DNA of 64,000 bases from DATARH01 sp963734125 (GCA_963734125.1 CAVTGB010000034.1:34101-98100), one strand, 5' to 3'. Shown: positions 53,801 through 63,251, numbered from the stretch's first letter. Notes: a model not told the origin generated them from the sequence alone. Numbers and translations are program-made.

Positions 53801-55432
53801 GCGAAGGCCGGGACCCATCGTTCGGCTGCGGAAACTACCGCGGGGATGGATCCCGGCCTTCGCCGAGATCGGGAGTTTTCTGCAGGGGCAGCGATATGGG
53901 TCGCGGCCGAGCGGTTGCCGCAATTGGTCGCGCTGTGGCCCAAGCCCCGGCTCGATCCGCCGATCGCCGCCCCGGCCAGCCACGCGGCCCGCGAGTGGGC
54001 GCAAGAAGAGGCGCTCGTCGAGATCCTGCGCGGCCGGCTCGAAGGTCTCGGTCCAGTAACCGAGGCCACCCTTGCCGCTCCGCTCGGTCTCTCGCCCGAC
54101 GGCGTCGCCCAAGCGCTGATGACCTTGCAGGGCGAAGGCTTCGCGCTACGCGGTCGCTTCACGCCGGGCGCCACCGCCGAGGAATGGTGCGAGCGCCGGC
54201 TCCTCGCGCGCATCCACCGCTATACGCTGGGCCGGCTGCGCGCCGAGATCGAACCGGTGGCGGCGAGGGACTTCCTGCGCTTTCTCGCCGACTGGCAGCG
54301 CACGACCGAGAAGACCCGCATGGAGGGTCCGGATGCGCTCGCTGCCGTCCTCGGCCAGCTCGAAGGGTTCGAGGCGCCGGCCGGCGCCTGGGAGACCGAG
54401 ATTCTGCCCGCTCGGGTCAGCGAATACGATCCCGCCTGGCTTGACGACCATTGCCTCGCCGGCCGCATCGCCTGGACCCGGCTGCGCCCGCGCCAGCTGC
54501 GGCCGGAACCGGGCGAGCGTGCCGAGCGCCCCGAGCGTGCCGTCAGCCCGGTGCGCTCGACCCCGATCACCTTGCTGGCGCGCCGCCACGCGCCGCTGTG
54601 GGCCTTGCTGTCGCCGGAGCCCGACCTCGCCCAGGCGAGCCCGCGCGCCCAGGCGATCGCCGGATTTATCGCCGACAACGGCGCCTCGTTTTTCGACGAG
54701 ATCGTCGATGCTACCAGGCTGTTGCGGCCGCAGGCCGAGGAGGGGCTGGCCGAACTGGTGGCGCTGGGCCTCATTAATTCCGACAGCTTCGCCGGCTTGC
54801 GCGCGCTGTTGATGCCGGCCGACCGCCGTCGCGGCGAGGGCCGAGGGGGCCGGGCGCGCGGACGCCGCGCTCTCTTCGGCATGGAGGATTCCGGCCGCTG
54901 GGCCTTGGCGCGCCGCGCCCGGCCGCCCCAAAGTGGCGCGCAGGATGCCGCCGAGGCGGCGGAGCATTTGGCGCGCAGCTTGTTGCGCCGCTACGGGATC
55001 GTCTTCTGGCGCATGCTCGAGCGCGAAGCCCCTTGGCTCCCGCCGTGGCGCGACCTTTTGCGCGTCTATCGCCGGCTCGAAGCGCGGGGCGAGATCCGCG
55101 GCGGCCGCTTTGTCGCGGGGTTTTCCGGCGAGCAATTCGCGCTTCCCGAGGCGGTCGGGTTGTTGCGCGAGGTTCGCCGCAAGCCAGCGTCGGGCGAGTT
55201 TGTGTCACTGTCCGGCGCCGACCCGCTCAACCTCGTCGGCATTCTCACCCCCGGCGCCAGGCTCGCCGCGCTGACCTCCAACCGCGTCTTGTACAAGGAC
55301 GGCCTGCCGGTCGCGCTCCTCGCCGGGGGCGACGTGCACTTCCTCGAAGAATTCGACGCGGCGACCCAATGGCAGGCCAGAAAGAGCCTGTTGCGCGGGG
55401 CGGTGCCGGCGTCGCTGATCGCGCTCGCCTGA
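50891..55432 (+). CDS. lhr: Lhr-type superfamily 2 DNA helicase, full length, with in-frame repeat insertions
   Basis: 1513 residues. Walker A AAPTGSGKT (about 43-50), DEIH box in IIVDEIHAVASNKRGSHL, motif III GLSATQKPIERVARFL, motif VI QRVGRSGHAVDG; then the winged-helix and Lhr-specific C-terminal domains, including IHSPYGSRLNRAWGLALRKRF and ATEDNIVLSL. The family unwinds DNA and RNA:DNA hybrids in repair; the C-terminal region resembles glycosylase-associated folds. Two stretches (about residues 589-628 and 969-992) interrupt conserved sequence and are encoded by intergenic-type palindromic repeats, kept in frame. Otherwise the gene is intact. Confidence 0.92.
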   Translation: MPLPCLFHPAVAAWFAKSFAAPTEAQAEAWPAIKEGRHVLIAAPTGSGKTLAAFLAAIDGLVRQGLESGLPDQTQIIYVSPLKALSNDIQRNLERPLCGIREELAALGLPDVAIRTWVRTGDTPAGERIAMRRLSPHILVTTPESLYILLGSESGRQMLAPARTIIVDEIHAVASNKRGSHLAVSLERLDALCGRPLLRIGLSATQKPIERVARFLTGAGAPGDCTIVDSGHRRRRDLALELPSSPLESVMSGEVWEEVYDRLAQLTLAHRTTLIFVNTRRMAERATRELSTRLGDNNIAAHHGSLAKERRLDAEQRLKAGALKALVATASLELGIDIGEVDLVCQLGSPRSIAAFLQRVGRSGHAVDGTPKGRLFPLSRDELVECAALLDSVRRGELDRVTIPEQPRDVLAQQIVAEVAAQEWGEDALYALFRRAWPYRELPRKDFTAAVHMLADGYSTRRGRRGALVHHDAVNGMLRGRRGARLTALTSGGTIPDTADYQVVLEPENQVIGTVNEDFAVESLAGDVFQLGNTAYRIRRVERGTMRVEDAAGQPPNIPFWLGEAPGRTDELSQSVSRLRAEFAARLSPSPALRERVASPQGEPGEGGAAAALDRPLTPTLSPDGGEGVLGWLIDEVALGDAASRQLVDYLAAAHAALGVLPTQDTIIFERFFDAVGGMQLVIHSPYGSRLNRAWGLALRKRFCRKFNFELQAAATEDNIVLSLTTAHSFELAEVAHYLHPATVRDVLVQALLDAPMFMTRWRWVAGVALALPRFRGGKKVPAPLARMDAEDLIAAIFPDQLACAENLAGAREIPNHPLVGQTIADCLTEVMDVAGLERLLERLHSGDIQVVARDLTEPSPLALEVLSARPYAYLDDAPLEERRTQAVMARRWLAPEDAAELGRLDAAAIERVCGEAWPEAINRDELHDALAWLGFLTHEEAAAGPGWSELLVELAQERRATRLYLTEFPAKAGTHRSAAETTAGMDPGLRRDREFSAGAAIWVAAERLPQLVALWPKPRLDPPIAAPASHAAREWAQEEALVEILRGRLEGLGPVTEATLAAPLGLSPDGVAQALMTLQGEGFALRGRFTPGATAEEWCERRLLARIHRYTLGRLRAEIEPVAARDFLRFLADWQRTTEKTRMEGPDALAAVLGQLEGFEAPAGAWETEILPARVSEYDPAWLDDHCLAGRIAWTRLRPRQLRPEPGERAERPERAVSPVRSTPITLLARRHAPLWALLSPEPDLAQASPRAQAIAGFIADNGASFFDEIVDATRLLRPQAEEGLAELVALGLINSDSFAGLRALLMPADRRRGEGRGGRARGRRALFGMEDSGRWALARRARPPQSGAQDAAEAAEHLARSLLRRYGIVFWRMLEREAPWLPPWRDLLRVYRRLEARGEIRGGRFVAGFSGEQFALPEAVGLLREVRRKPASGEFVSLSGADPLNLVGILTPGARLAALTSNRVLYKDGLPVALLAGGDVHFLEEFDAATQWQARKSLLRGAVPASLIALA
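52655..52773 (+). repeat. Palindromic repeat pair inside lhr (CCCTCTCC type)
   Basis: Two perfect 11-bp stems: 52,655-52,665 with 52,669-52,679 (loop ATT), and 52,749-52,759 with 52,763-52,773 (loop GAT). They bracket about 70 bases with GGCGAGCC/GAGGGCG motifs. The family normally lies between genes, and a copy is seen at 60,383-60,410. Here it is read in frame within lhr as a Pro/Ser/Gly-rich peptide. Confidence 0.8.
53796..53865 (+). repeat. Palindromic repeat inside lhr (CCGGCGAAGGCCGG type)
   Basis: Local hairpin TCCCGGC-GAAG-GCCGGGA (53,796-53,813), plus a perfect 15-bp inverted pair CGGCGAAGGCCGGGA (53,799-53,813) and TCCCGGCCTTCGCCG (53,851-53,865). It matches the family of the intergenic copy at 2,100. 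It encodes about 24 residues with the typical peptide PAKAGTHRS...GMDPGLRRD in the lhr frame. Confidence 0.8.
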
Positions 55433-55527
55433 CCGCCCTATCCTTATCCACAGCGGCAGGCGCCGTTTAGAAACTTTTTACATCCGATTGCGATGGTATG
55501 TGCCTCTGACGTCAGCGCGAGCCACTG

Positions 55528-58427
55528 ATGCTGCACCTCGATTGGCGATTTTTTCCGGTCTTCGACTCGATCGATGCGACGGCGGCCTATGGCGGGGCCT
55601 ACGCGGCCGGTCTGGTGGCGCTGTCGGTAATCGTCGCCACCCTGGCGGCCTTTGTCGCGCTGTCGACATCGGCCCGGATCGTCGCCGCCCGGTCGCGCGG
55701 CGCCCGGTGGGCCTGGACCTGCGCCGGGGCGACGGCGATGGGCGGCGGCATTTGGGGGATGCATTTCATCGGCATGCTCGCCTTTACGCTGCCGTGCGGC
55801 GTCGGCTACGACGGGGTCGGCACGGTGGCCTCGATGATCCCCGGCATCCTGGCGAGCGGGGTCGCGCTGCGGGTGATCAGCGACCGGACAGAACCGGGGT
55901 TCAACCGTCTGGCGGTCGGCGCCGTCTTGATGGGGGCCGGCATCGGCCTGATGCACTATTCCGGGATGGCGGCGATGCGGCCGGAGGCCTTGCTGCGCTA
56001 TGATCCGTGGCTCGTCCTGGTATCGATCGTGGTCGCGGTCGGATTGGCCTTCGTCTCGCTCAGCATTCGCTTTCGCCTGCGCGGGCTGAGTTCATCGGGC
56101 GTCCTCGCGACGATGGCCGCCGCTCCGGTCATGGGGTTCGCGGTTGCCGGCATGCACTACACCGCGATGCAGGCGTCGATCTTCTTTCCCCAGGCGGATG
56201 CGCCACTCGCGAACATGGCGATGTCGCCGATGGTCCTGGCGGCGTTGATCGCGGTCTTCATCGTCCTGATCATGGTGATCACTCTCGTCGCGACCTTTGC
56301 CGGGCGCCAAGTGGAGCTGGCGCAGAGCCTGGAAGTAGAGGTGGCGCGCGGCAAGGTGCTGGAGAACGAGGCCGAAAGCGGGCGTCGCCAGGCAGAGGCG
56401 GCAAACCGCGCCAAATCGCAGTTCCTGGCGACGATGAGCCACGAGATCCGCACACCGATGAACGGGGTGCTGGGAACGGCAAACCTGCTCGCGCGCGACC
56501 CCGCTCAACGAGCGCCAGACCCAACTGGTCGCAGAACCTCGTGCGATCCGGTCAGGCGCTGCTCGGCATCATCAACGACATCCTCGACCTCTCGAAGATC
56601 GAAGCCGGGCGGCTCGAGCTGGCGACGGTCGATTTCGATCCGCGCGAGCTGGTTGCCGAGGTGACCGATCTGTTTTGCGAGCGCTGCACCAGCAAGGGGC
56701 TGGAATTCGTCTATTTCGTCGCCGAGGACGTGCCGCGGCGGCTGACCGGCGACCCGGCCAGGCTGCGGCAGGTGCTGATCAACCTGGTCGGCAATGCGAT
56801 GAAATTCACCGAGCGGGGCGAGAGTCCTGATCGAGTTGTCGCTGGTCGAAATCGGGCCACAGTCGATCACCCTCCTGTGGCTCGGTCAGCGATACCGGCA
56901 TCGGCATCGATGCCGACCAGCAGACCCGGATTTTCGAACTCCTTTCACCAGGCCGATGCGTCGATGACGCGCTCGCGCGGCGGCACCGGGCTCGGGCTGT
57001 CGATCGTCAGGGAACTCGTGCATCTGATGGGCGGCGACATCGGCGTCGAGAGCGAGGTCGGGCACGGCTCCCGGTTCTGGTTCACGCGTGCCGCTGGCTC
57101 GCTCGGCCACAGACTGGCGGCGCTGCCGGCGATCGGCGCGCGATCGAGCATGCGCTGCGCGTGCTCGTCGTCGACAGCAATGCCGTCAGCGCGGAGATCA
57201 TGTCTCGGTACTTCTCGAGCTGGGGCATCGATGCGGTGATGCACGGCACCGCCGCCGAGGGCGAGGTCGCCTGGCGGGAGGCGATGCGATCGGAGCGGCG
57301 GTTCGATGTGGCGATCATCGACGTCAAGGGGCTCGGCTGCGACGGGATGAAGCTCGCGCGCAAGATGCGGGCCGAACAGAACGGCGCCCGCACCGAGGTG
57401 GTGCTGTTGATCGCCCTTGACGGCTCGATTGCCGATGCCAGCCTCGAAAGCGTCGGGGCGTTCGCGCTGCTGACCAAGCCGCCGCGGCCGTCGGTGTTGT
57501 TCGATTGCCTGGCGTCGATCGCCTCGGGCGCCCGCGAGAACGGCGTCGCGTCGTTCTACGTGCGAAAGAGCGGCCGCCAGCCGCAGATCGCTTTCGACGC
57601 GCACATCCTGGTCGTCGAGGACAATGCGATAAACCGGGACGTGGCCACCGGCATCCTCGAGAATATGGGCTGTTCGGTCGTCACCGCGCCCAATGGCCGG
57701 TCGGCGGTCCAGCTCTGCGCACAGCGAGCCGTTCGATCTGATCCTGATGGATTGCGAAATGCCGGTGATGAACGGCTTCGATGCGACGAAGCGCATTCGC
57801 GAGATCGAGAATGCCACGGCGGGCCACGGTCACACCGATCCGCCGCGTCCGCGCGTGCCGATCGTCGCGCTCACCGCGCATGCTCTGGTCGAAGTCCGCG
57901 AGCGCTGTCTCGAAGCCGGCATGGATGATTTCCTGGTGAAGCCCTACGACGAGCAGCAAATGGTCGACATGCTCGGGCGCTGGCTGGCCCCGCGCGCGAT
58001 GACCGCGCCGCCCGGCGAGACGGTCGCTGCCGCGCCAGGACCGCCGCCGCCAGCCCTCTCGGACACCACGCTCGACATGGTCGCGATCGACAAAATTCGC
58101 GCCATCGCCGCCAAGCGGGGGACCTCGCTGTTCGACGACATCGTCACCCAATTCGCCGCGCTTTCGCCTACTGCGATCGCGACGTTGCGCGAGAAGACCG
58201 GCGAGGGCGACCGGGAAGCGGTCTGGCAGGCCGCGCATGCCTTGCGCTCGAGCGCGGCGGCGGTCGGCGCCTGCCGGGTGTCGCAGCGTTGTGCGGAAAT
58301 TGAAGCAATGGCTCGCGACCACCAGATCTTGCCGAGCGAGGCGGTTCTCACCGGGCTCGACGCCGACCTGGCGGCCGCGACCCGAGACCTGCGCGCGCTG
58401 AGCGAGATCGATAGCCGCGTGGCGTGA
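55528..58427 (+). CDS. MHYT-domain hybrid histidine kinase with eight single-base frame breaks
   Basis: About 963 residues after repair. Residues 1-265: integral membrane MHYT sensor with three motif copies (GMHFIGM, LMHYSGM, GMHYTAM), thought to bind copper and sense O2, CO or NO. Then HisKA (MSHEIRTPMNGVLG), HATPase (INLVGNAMKFTERG, GTGLGLSIV), a degenerate receiver (LRVLVVDSNAVSAEI), a receiver with LILMDCEMPVMNGFDATK, and an HPt domain (AHALRSSAAAVGA). The frame changes near 56,500, 56,531, 56,824, 56,880, 56,941, 57,087, 57,111 and 57,720, each repaired by deleting one base. The upstream MHYT half and the downstream HPt part are clean. Confidence 0.8.
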
Positions 58428-58490
58428 AATCCGGTCGCCGAGCGAACACATCGCCGGATTGTCGTCGTGGCGAACGCGTTGGAGCCGTTG

Positions 58491-59676
58491 ATGGATGATA
58501 CGAGCCTGAGCCTGAGCCTCAGCCCGGCCGCGCGGATCCTCGTCGTCGAGGACGATCCGGTGGTGCGCTCGCTGACCCGCGCCACGCTGGAGAACGACAA
58601 CTTCGCGGTGATCGAGGCGGTCGATGGGGTCGAAGGGTGCCAACTCTACGAAGAGCACCACCCGGATCTGCTCCTCGTCGACGTCGTCATGCCGCGCATG
58701 GACGGCTACCAGCTGTGCCGGGAATTGCGCAGCCGTCCCGCCTCGGCCTATGTGCCGATCGTCGTCGCCACCAGCCTCGACGACGTGCCCTCGATTGCCC
58801 GCGCCTATGATGCCGGGAGCCACCGACTTCATCCCCAAACCGCTCAATTGGCTGGTTCTCAATCACCGCGTCCGCTACATCCTGCGCGCGAGCCGGGCAT
58901 TCGAGGAGCTCCGCCGCAATCAGGAGCGCCTGATCGCCGCCAAGGATGCGGCCGAAGCCGCCAGCCGGGCGAAATCGGAATTCCTCGCCAATATGAGCCA
59001 CGAGCTGCGCACGCCTCTCAACGCGATCATCGGGTTCTCGGGGATGATGAGCGACCGGATGTTTGGGCCGCTTCACGAGAAATACGCCGAATATGCCGGC
59101 GTGATCGGCGATAGCGGCCGCCACTTGCTGGCGATCATCAACGATATCCTCGACCTCGCCCGCGACGACGCGAACCGTCTGACCGTCGCCGAGGAGGAGG
59201 TTGAGATCGCTCGGATTGTCGATCTGAGCTCCCGAATTGTTCAGGAATTGGCATGCAAGGCGGGGGTCGATTTCAGGACCGAGTCGGAGCATGTCTTGCC
59301 GAAGGTGGTCGGCGACACGGCCAAGCTGACGCAGATCCTCGTCAATCTTTTATCGAACGCGATCAAGTTCACCCCCGCGGGCGGCGAAGTCCGTCTCAAG
59401 GTCACCCGCAACCCCGAGGGAGGCCTCTTGTTCCGGGTGGTGGACACCGGCATCGGGATGTCGGCCGAGCAGATCCCGATTGCGCTCTCGCCGTTCGGGC
59501 AGATCGACAGCGGGCTCAACCGCAAATACGACGGTGTCGGCCTCGGACTGCCGCTGACCAAGCGCCTCATTGAACTGCACGAGGGCACGATTGCAATCGC
59601 CAGCGAACCGGGCCGCGGGACAACGGTGGAGTTTCACCTGCCCAAAGAGCGCGTTGCTGCGTCGGCTGTGCGCTAG
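58491..59676 (+). CDS. Receiver-histidine kinase protein, frame broken by one extra base
   Basis: About 394 residues after repair. N-terminal receiver: ILVVEDDPVVRSL, phospho-Asp in LLLVDVVMPRMDGY, VVATSLDD, then a slip at an extra A near 58,818 and DFIPKPLNWLVLNHRVRY. A short coiled coil leads to HisKA (FLANMSHELRTPLNAIIGFS) and HATPase (LVNLLSNAIKFTPAGG, GVGLGLPLTKRLIE). It resembles a response regulator fused to a PdhS-like kinase and probably works with the upstream MHYT kinase (63-base gap). ATG 58,491 has a GGAG upstream; a GTG 24 bases earlier is the alternative. Confidence 0.84.
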
Positions 59677-59844
59677 CCTCATAGCGGCTCGCAGCGGTCA
59701 TTCGCCGGCCGCCTGGCGCCGGCATTTCCCGGGAACCTCGCGCGCGCCTTCGGTGCCGAACCGCGATGCCTTCCCGCCCCGCGCGTCAGCCGTTAAGATC
59801 GCCTCGGCACGACATGCCATCAGCGGATTAACGGAGAAAGTCTC

Positions 59845-60354
59845 ATGGCCGTCTCACTCTACACCGCCTCGGTTCCGGTATTTCTGCAGCTGCTCGGAGG
59901 CCTGAAGACCGTACTGACGAAGGCCGAGGAGCACGCCACTGCGCAGAAATGGGACACGGGCGTCGTGCTCAATCTGCGCTTCTATCCCGACATGTTCACG
60001 ATGGAGCGCCAGGTGCGGCAGGTCTGCAACCATGCGCTCGGCGCCGGCCGGGTCGCCGGGGTCGATCTGCCGAGCCTGCCGGACCAGGACAACAGCTTCG
60101 CCGAGATGCAGACGCGCATCGACAAGACCGTCGCCTTCTTGAAGGGTCTGCGTCCCAACCAGCTTGACGGCAAGGACGATAGCGACGTCACCGTGACGAT
60201 CGGCGGCCAGCCGCGCACGATGAAGGCGCAGAACTACCTCCTGCATTTTGCCATGTTGCAGGTCGGGTTCCACTCGACCACCGCCTACGACATCCTGCGC
60301 GGAGTCGGCGTCAACATCGGCAAGCGCGACTATCTGGGCGCGATGCCGTCGTAA
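59845..60354 (+). CDS. DUF1993 domain protein
   Basis: 169 residues. MAVSLYTASVPVFLQLLGGLKTVL, NLRFYPDMFTMERQVRQVCNHALGA, then SFAEMQTRIDKTVAFLKGL and NYLLHFAMLQVGFHSTTAYDILR are the DUF1993 blocks, a DinB-like four-helix bundle. The histidines in QVCNHA, HFAML and FHSTTAYDILR could bind metal. Its function is unknown. The 168-base upstream gap shows no feature I recognise. Confidence 0.87.
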   Translation: MAVSLYTASVPVFLQLLGGLKTVLTKAEEHATAQKWDTGVVLNLRFYPDMFTMERQVRQVCNHALGAGRVAGVDLPSLPDQDNSFAEMQTRIDKTVAFLKGLRPNQLDGKDDSDVTVTIGGQPRTMKAQNYLLHFAMLQVGFHSTTAYDILRGVGVNIGKRDYLGAMPS

Positions 60355-60382
60355 GCTCGGCGGGATCTGCCACCCCCTCTTT

Positions 60383-60410
60383 CCCTCTCCGCCCCCGGGG
60401 GCGGAGAGGG
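60383..60410. repeat. Perfect 28-bp palindrome (CCCTCTCC family)
   Basis: Arms of 14 bp (CCCTCTCCGCCCCC and its complement) with no loop bases, 28 bp after the DUF1993 stop and 48 bp before gltX. It is the same family as the pair inside lhr. It may end the DUF1993 transcript, but there is no T-run, so this is uncertain. Confidence 0.75.
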
Positions 60411-60458
60411 AGTGAAGTGTGGATGGCGCGATCGCCACGCCGCGCCTACATAACTGCC

Positions 60459-61883
60459 ATGAGCGTCGTCGTCCGTTTTGCCCCGTCGCCGACCGGGTTC
60501 CTCCATATCGGCGGCGCCCGCACCGCGCTCTTCAACTGGCTGTTCGCGCGCCACCACCAGCTACATGGCGACGGCGGTAAATTCTATCTGCGGATTGAGG
60601 ATACCGATCGCCTGCGCTCAACCCCTGAAGCGGTCGCCGCGATCATCGACGGCCTCGCCTGGCTCGGCCTCGCATGGGATGGCGAGATCGTCCATCAGGC
60701 CGCGCGCGCGGCACGCCACGCCGAGGCTGCCCGGCAACTCCTCGCCGCCGGTCGCGCCTATCACTGCTATTGCACCCCCGCCGAACTCGAGGCGATGCGC
60801 GAAGAGGCGCGCGCTGAAAAGCGCTCGGTGCGTATCGACAGCCCATGGCGCGACCGCGATCCCGCCGAGGCGCCGCCCGGCATTGCACCAGTCATCCGCC
60901 TGAAGTCGCCGCACGAGGGCGCGACGGTGATCCACGACCTGGTGCAGGGCGAGGTCAGCGTCGGCAACCAGGAACTCGACGATTTGATCATCCTGCGCTC
61001 CGACGGCACCCCGACCTACAATTTGTCGGTCGTCGTCGACGACCACGACATGGGCATCACCCATGTCATCCGCGGCGGCGAGCATTTCCGCAATGCATTC
61101 CGCCAGACGCAGATCTACCGCGCGCTCGATTGGCCGCTGCCCCAGTTCGCCCACGTCCCGCTGATTCACGGGTCGGACGGCAGCAAATTGTCAAAGCGCC
61201 ACGGGGCGCTCGGGATCGAGGTCTATCGCGAGATGGGCTACCTCCCCGAGGCGCTGCGCAACTATCTGCTGCGGCTCGGCTGGAGCCACGGCGACGACGA
61301 GATCATCACGACCGAGGAGGCGATCCTGTGGTTCGATCTTGCCGGCATCGGGCGGGCTCCGGCGCAGTTCGATTTCGCCAAGCTCGACAGCATCAATGCC
61401 CACTACATCCGAGAGGCCGGGGATGCACGCCTGGTCGCGCTGGCGGCCGAACGGCTGGAAGGTGAATTCGCGCGGCCGCTCGGCGAGACCGAGCGGGCGC
61501 GCCTGCTGGCGGCGATGCCGGGTCTGAAGCCGCGCGCCAAGACTATCGTCGAACTCGCCGAAAATGCCCGTTTTTATGTCGCACCGAGGCCGATCGTGCC
61601 GGCCACTGATGCGGTGAAGGCGCTGAGCGGAGAAGCACGTCAAACTCTCCGCGCCCTCGCTGGCGATCTCACCCAGGTCGAGTGGCAGAGCGTGGCGCTG
61701 GAAGCGACGTTGCGCGATTTCGCCGGCGCTCACGGCATCAAGCTCGGCGCCGTGGCGCAGCCGTTGCGCGCTGCCCTGACGGGCTCCCTCGCCTCACCCG
61801 GCATCTTCGAGGTGATGGAGGTACTGGGGCGCGAAGAGAGCTTGGCGCGCATCGCCGATGCCGCGAGCGGGGCGTCCGGATAG
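60459..61883 (+). CDS. gltX: Glutamyl-tRNA synthetase
   Basis: About 474 residues; start MSVVVRFAPSPTG at 60,459. Class I signatures HIGG (16-19, the HIGH motif) and SDGSKLSKRHG (KMSKS motif) are intact, as are RIEDTD and YNLSVVVDDHDMGITHVIRG, which bind glutamate and tRNA. It charges tRNA-Glu, or also tRNA-Gln where a GatCAB amidotransferase is used. The C-terminal anticodon-binding region is complete (SPGIFEVMEVLGREESLARI). This is the last gene that clearly belongs to the main genome. Confidence 0.93.
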   Translation: MSVVVRFAPSPTGFLHIGGARTALFNWLFARHHQLHGDGGKFYLRIEDTDRLRSTPEAVAAIIDGLAWLGLAWDGEIVHQAARAARHAEAARQLLAAGRAYHCYCTPAELEAMREEARAEKRSVRIDSPWRDRDPAEAPPGIAPVIRLKSPHEGATVIHDLVQGEVSVGNQELDDLIILRSDGTPTYNLSVVVDDHDMGITHVIRGGEHFRNAFRQTQIYRALDWPLPQFAHVPLIHGSDGSKLSKRHGALGIEVYREMGYLPEALRNYLLRLGWSHGDDEIITTEEAILWFDLAGIGRAPAQFDFAKLDSINAHYIREAGDARLVALAAERLEGEFARPLGETERARLLAAMPGLKPRAKTIVELAENARFYVAPRPIVPATDAVKALSGEARQTLRALAGDLTQVEWQSVALEATLRDFAGAHGIKLGAVAQPLRAALTGSLASPGIFEVMEVLGREESLARIADAASGASG

Positions 61884-61902
61884 GCGCGATCGGAACCGGC
61901 AC

Positions 61903-62004
61903 GCCGTGCCGATCACCAACCGGATCCTCAAGGCGTTCCGCGAGCTCGCCGCGCGCGAAGGGACCCCGGTGTACGCGGCCGAGGGGGCGCCAGCCGGGGA
62001 GTGA
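61903..62004 (+). other. C-terminal remnant of an unidentified reading frame
   Basis: About 32 codons in an open frame end at TGA 62,002-62,004 and overlap the NUDIX start in a GTGA arrangement. The peptide (ITNRILKAFRELAAREGTPV then YAAEGAPAGE) looks like a true protein end, but no start or upstream part is present, because gltX ends 20 bases before. This suggests the sequence joins a different source near 61,884-61,905. Confidence 0.45.
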
Positions 62005-62591
62005 CGTACCGCCTGGTCCAGAGCCGCCGCGTCTTCGACGGCAAGGCCCTGGGACTCCGGCTCGACGAGGTGGAAGCGCCGAGCGGCGCGTGCGTTGTCT
62101 TCGAGATGGTCGAGCACCGAGGCGCCGTCGCGATCGTTCCGGTGACGTCGGACGGGCAGGTGCTGCTGGTCCGGCAGTACCGGCTGCCCGTCGGTCGCGA
62201 GATGCTGGAGGTGCCGGCCGGGACGATCGAGCCCGGGGAGGCGCCGGACGTGTGCGCGCGGCGGGAGCTGGCCGAGGAGGTCGGGCAGGCCGCGGCGCGC
62301 TGGGATCACCTGCTGTCGTTCTATCCGTCTCCCGGCATCCTGACCGAAGTTCTGTACGTGTATCTCGCGCGCGAGCTGACCCTGCGGCCCGTGCCCCGCG
62401 AGGAAGAGGACCTTCGCGTCGAGCCGACGCCGCTCGCCGCCGTCCGCCGCCGCATCGCCTCCGGGGAGATCTGCGACGCGAAGTCGATCATCGGCCTCTA
62501 CGCCGCGTGCGAGCGGCTCGGGCTCGACGCGGTAAGCGCTCGAGCGCGCGGACCGACGCGTGTATGCCGCCGTTTAATCGCGTCGTCGTGA
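62001..62591 (+). CDS. NUDIX hydrolase, ADP-ribose pyrophosphatase type
   Basis: About 196 residues from GTG 62,001. The Nudix box is GTIEPGEAPDVCARRELAEEVG (G-x5-E-x7-REUXEE-x-G), with the leading VRQYRLPVGREMLEVPAG and SFYPSPGILTEVLYVYLA typical of ADP-ribose pyrophosphatases (NudF). It hydrolyses ADP-ribose to AMP and ribose-5-phosphate. The following gene is deoB, a pairing seen in Gram-positive and other phyla, not usual beside alphaproteobacterial gltX. Confidence 0.85.
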   Translation: MTYRLVQSRRVFDGKALGLRLDEVEAPSGACVVFEMVEHRGAVAIVPVTSDGQVLLVRQYRLPVGREMLEVPAGTIEPGEAPDVCARRELAEEVGQAAARWDHLLSFYPSPGILTEVLYVYLARELTLRPVPREEEDLRVEPTPLAAVRRRIASGEICDAKSIIGLYAACERLGLDAVSARARGPTRVCRRLIASS

Positions 62592-62790
62592 TCGTGCTCG
62601 ACAGCTGCGGCGTCGGCGAGGCCCCCGACGCCGAGCGATACGGCGATTTGGGCGCGAGCACGCTGCCGCACGTCGCCCGCGCCTGCGGGGGCCTGCGCCT
62701 GCCGGTGATGGGGCGCCTCGGATTGGGGCGCATCGCCCCAATCGACGGCGTGCCGCCCGACCCCGCGGCGGCCGGGGGTGCGAGACTTCT
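62564..62790 (+). CDS. deoB: Phosphopentomutase (deoB) N-terminal fragment, cut off
   Basis: The start MPPFNRVVVIVLDSCGVGEA has the metal-binding Asp of the alkaline-phosphatase-like fold; PDAERYGDLGASTLPHVARA is the characteristic deoB block. Only about 75 residues are present. After PPDPAAAGG the match ends and a different sequence begins near 62,780-62,800. A normal deoB has about 390-400 residues. The cut looks like a sequence junction, not decay. Confidence 0.7.
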
Positions 62791-63251
62791 CGGCTCTCAG
62801 GTCCGCCTCTTCGGCCGCCTCACGTGCTGATGCCATATTGGTTGCTGAGTCTCTGATAGCGCGCTGAACTTGCGCCATATCGCGCTGTATTGACGAACTC
62901 ATTCGCATCATGAGGCGTTCAAATGCCTGAGCGTCTGACTCCAGCCTCGACGAAAGCATTTGATAAACCGCGCGCCTGATCGGAAGTCGCACCGAACGCC
63001 TCTCGCAGTGCGTCAAATCTCTCGACTGCTTCTGCTTGCTGTTCTAGGAAACGAGCGAAAGATTCTCCGGCTTGAGTAATTGATTGAGCTACTCTGCCGA
63101 ACGCCACGCCCACGATGCCGGAAATATCGCCTTGTGTGGCGGCTTGCAAGATGTCGCCGAACATCTTGACACCGGTCGCGCGCAGAGCTTCTATTTGCTC
63201 TTGCGCTTGACTTGTGTCAGCCTCAATTGGAAATTTTACGCCGTCTACCAT
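62785..63251 (-). CDS. Phage tail tape-measure-type protein, broken and truncated
   Basis: Starts MVDGVKFPIEADTSQAQEQI, then DILQAATQGDISGIVGVAFGR, FARFLEQQAEAVERFDALRE, FGATSDQARGLSNAFVEAGV; the frame slips at an extra base near 62,936 and continues AQAFERLMMRMSSSIQRDMA and SATNMASAREAAEEADL. Helical, Ala/Gln-rich with the tape-measure style of siphovirus tails. It ends at the junction near 62,790, so most of the gene is missing. Base composition is clearly lower in GC than the rest of the window. Confidence 0.6.

Noticed and set aside
56490..58830. Programmed ribosomal frameshifting in the kinase genes
   Set aside because: Eight slips in one gene with no shared slippery heptamer or following structure cannot be programmed; single-base insertion errors explain them better.
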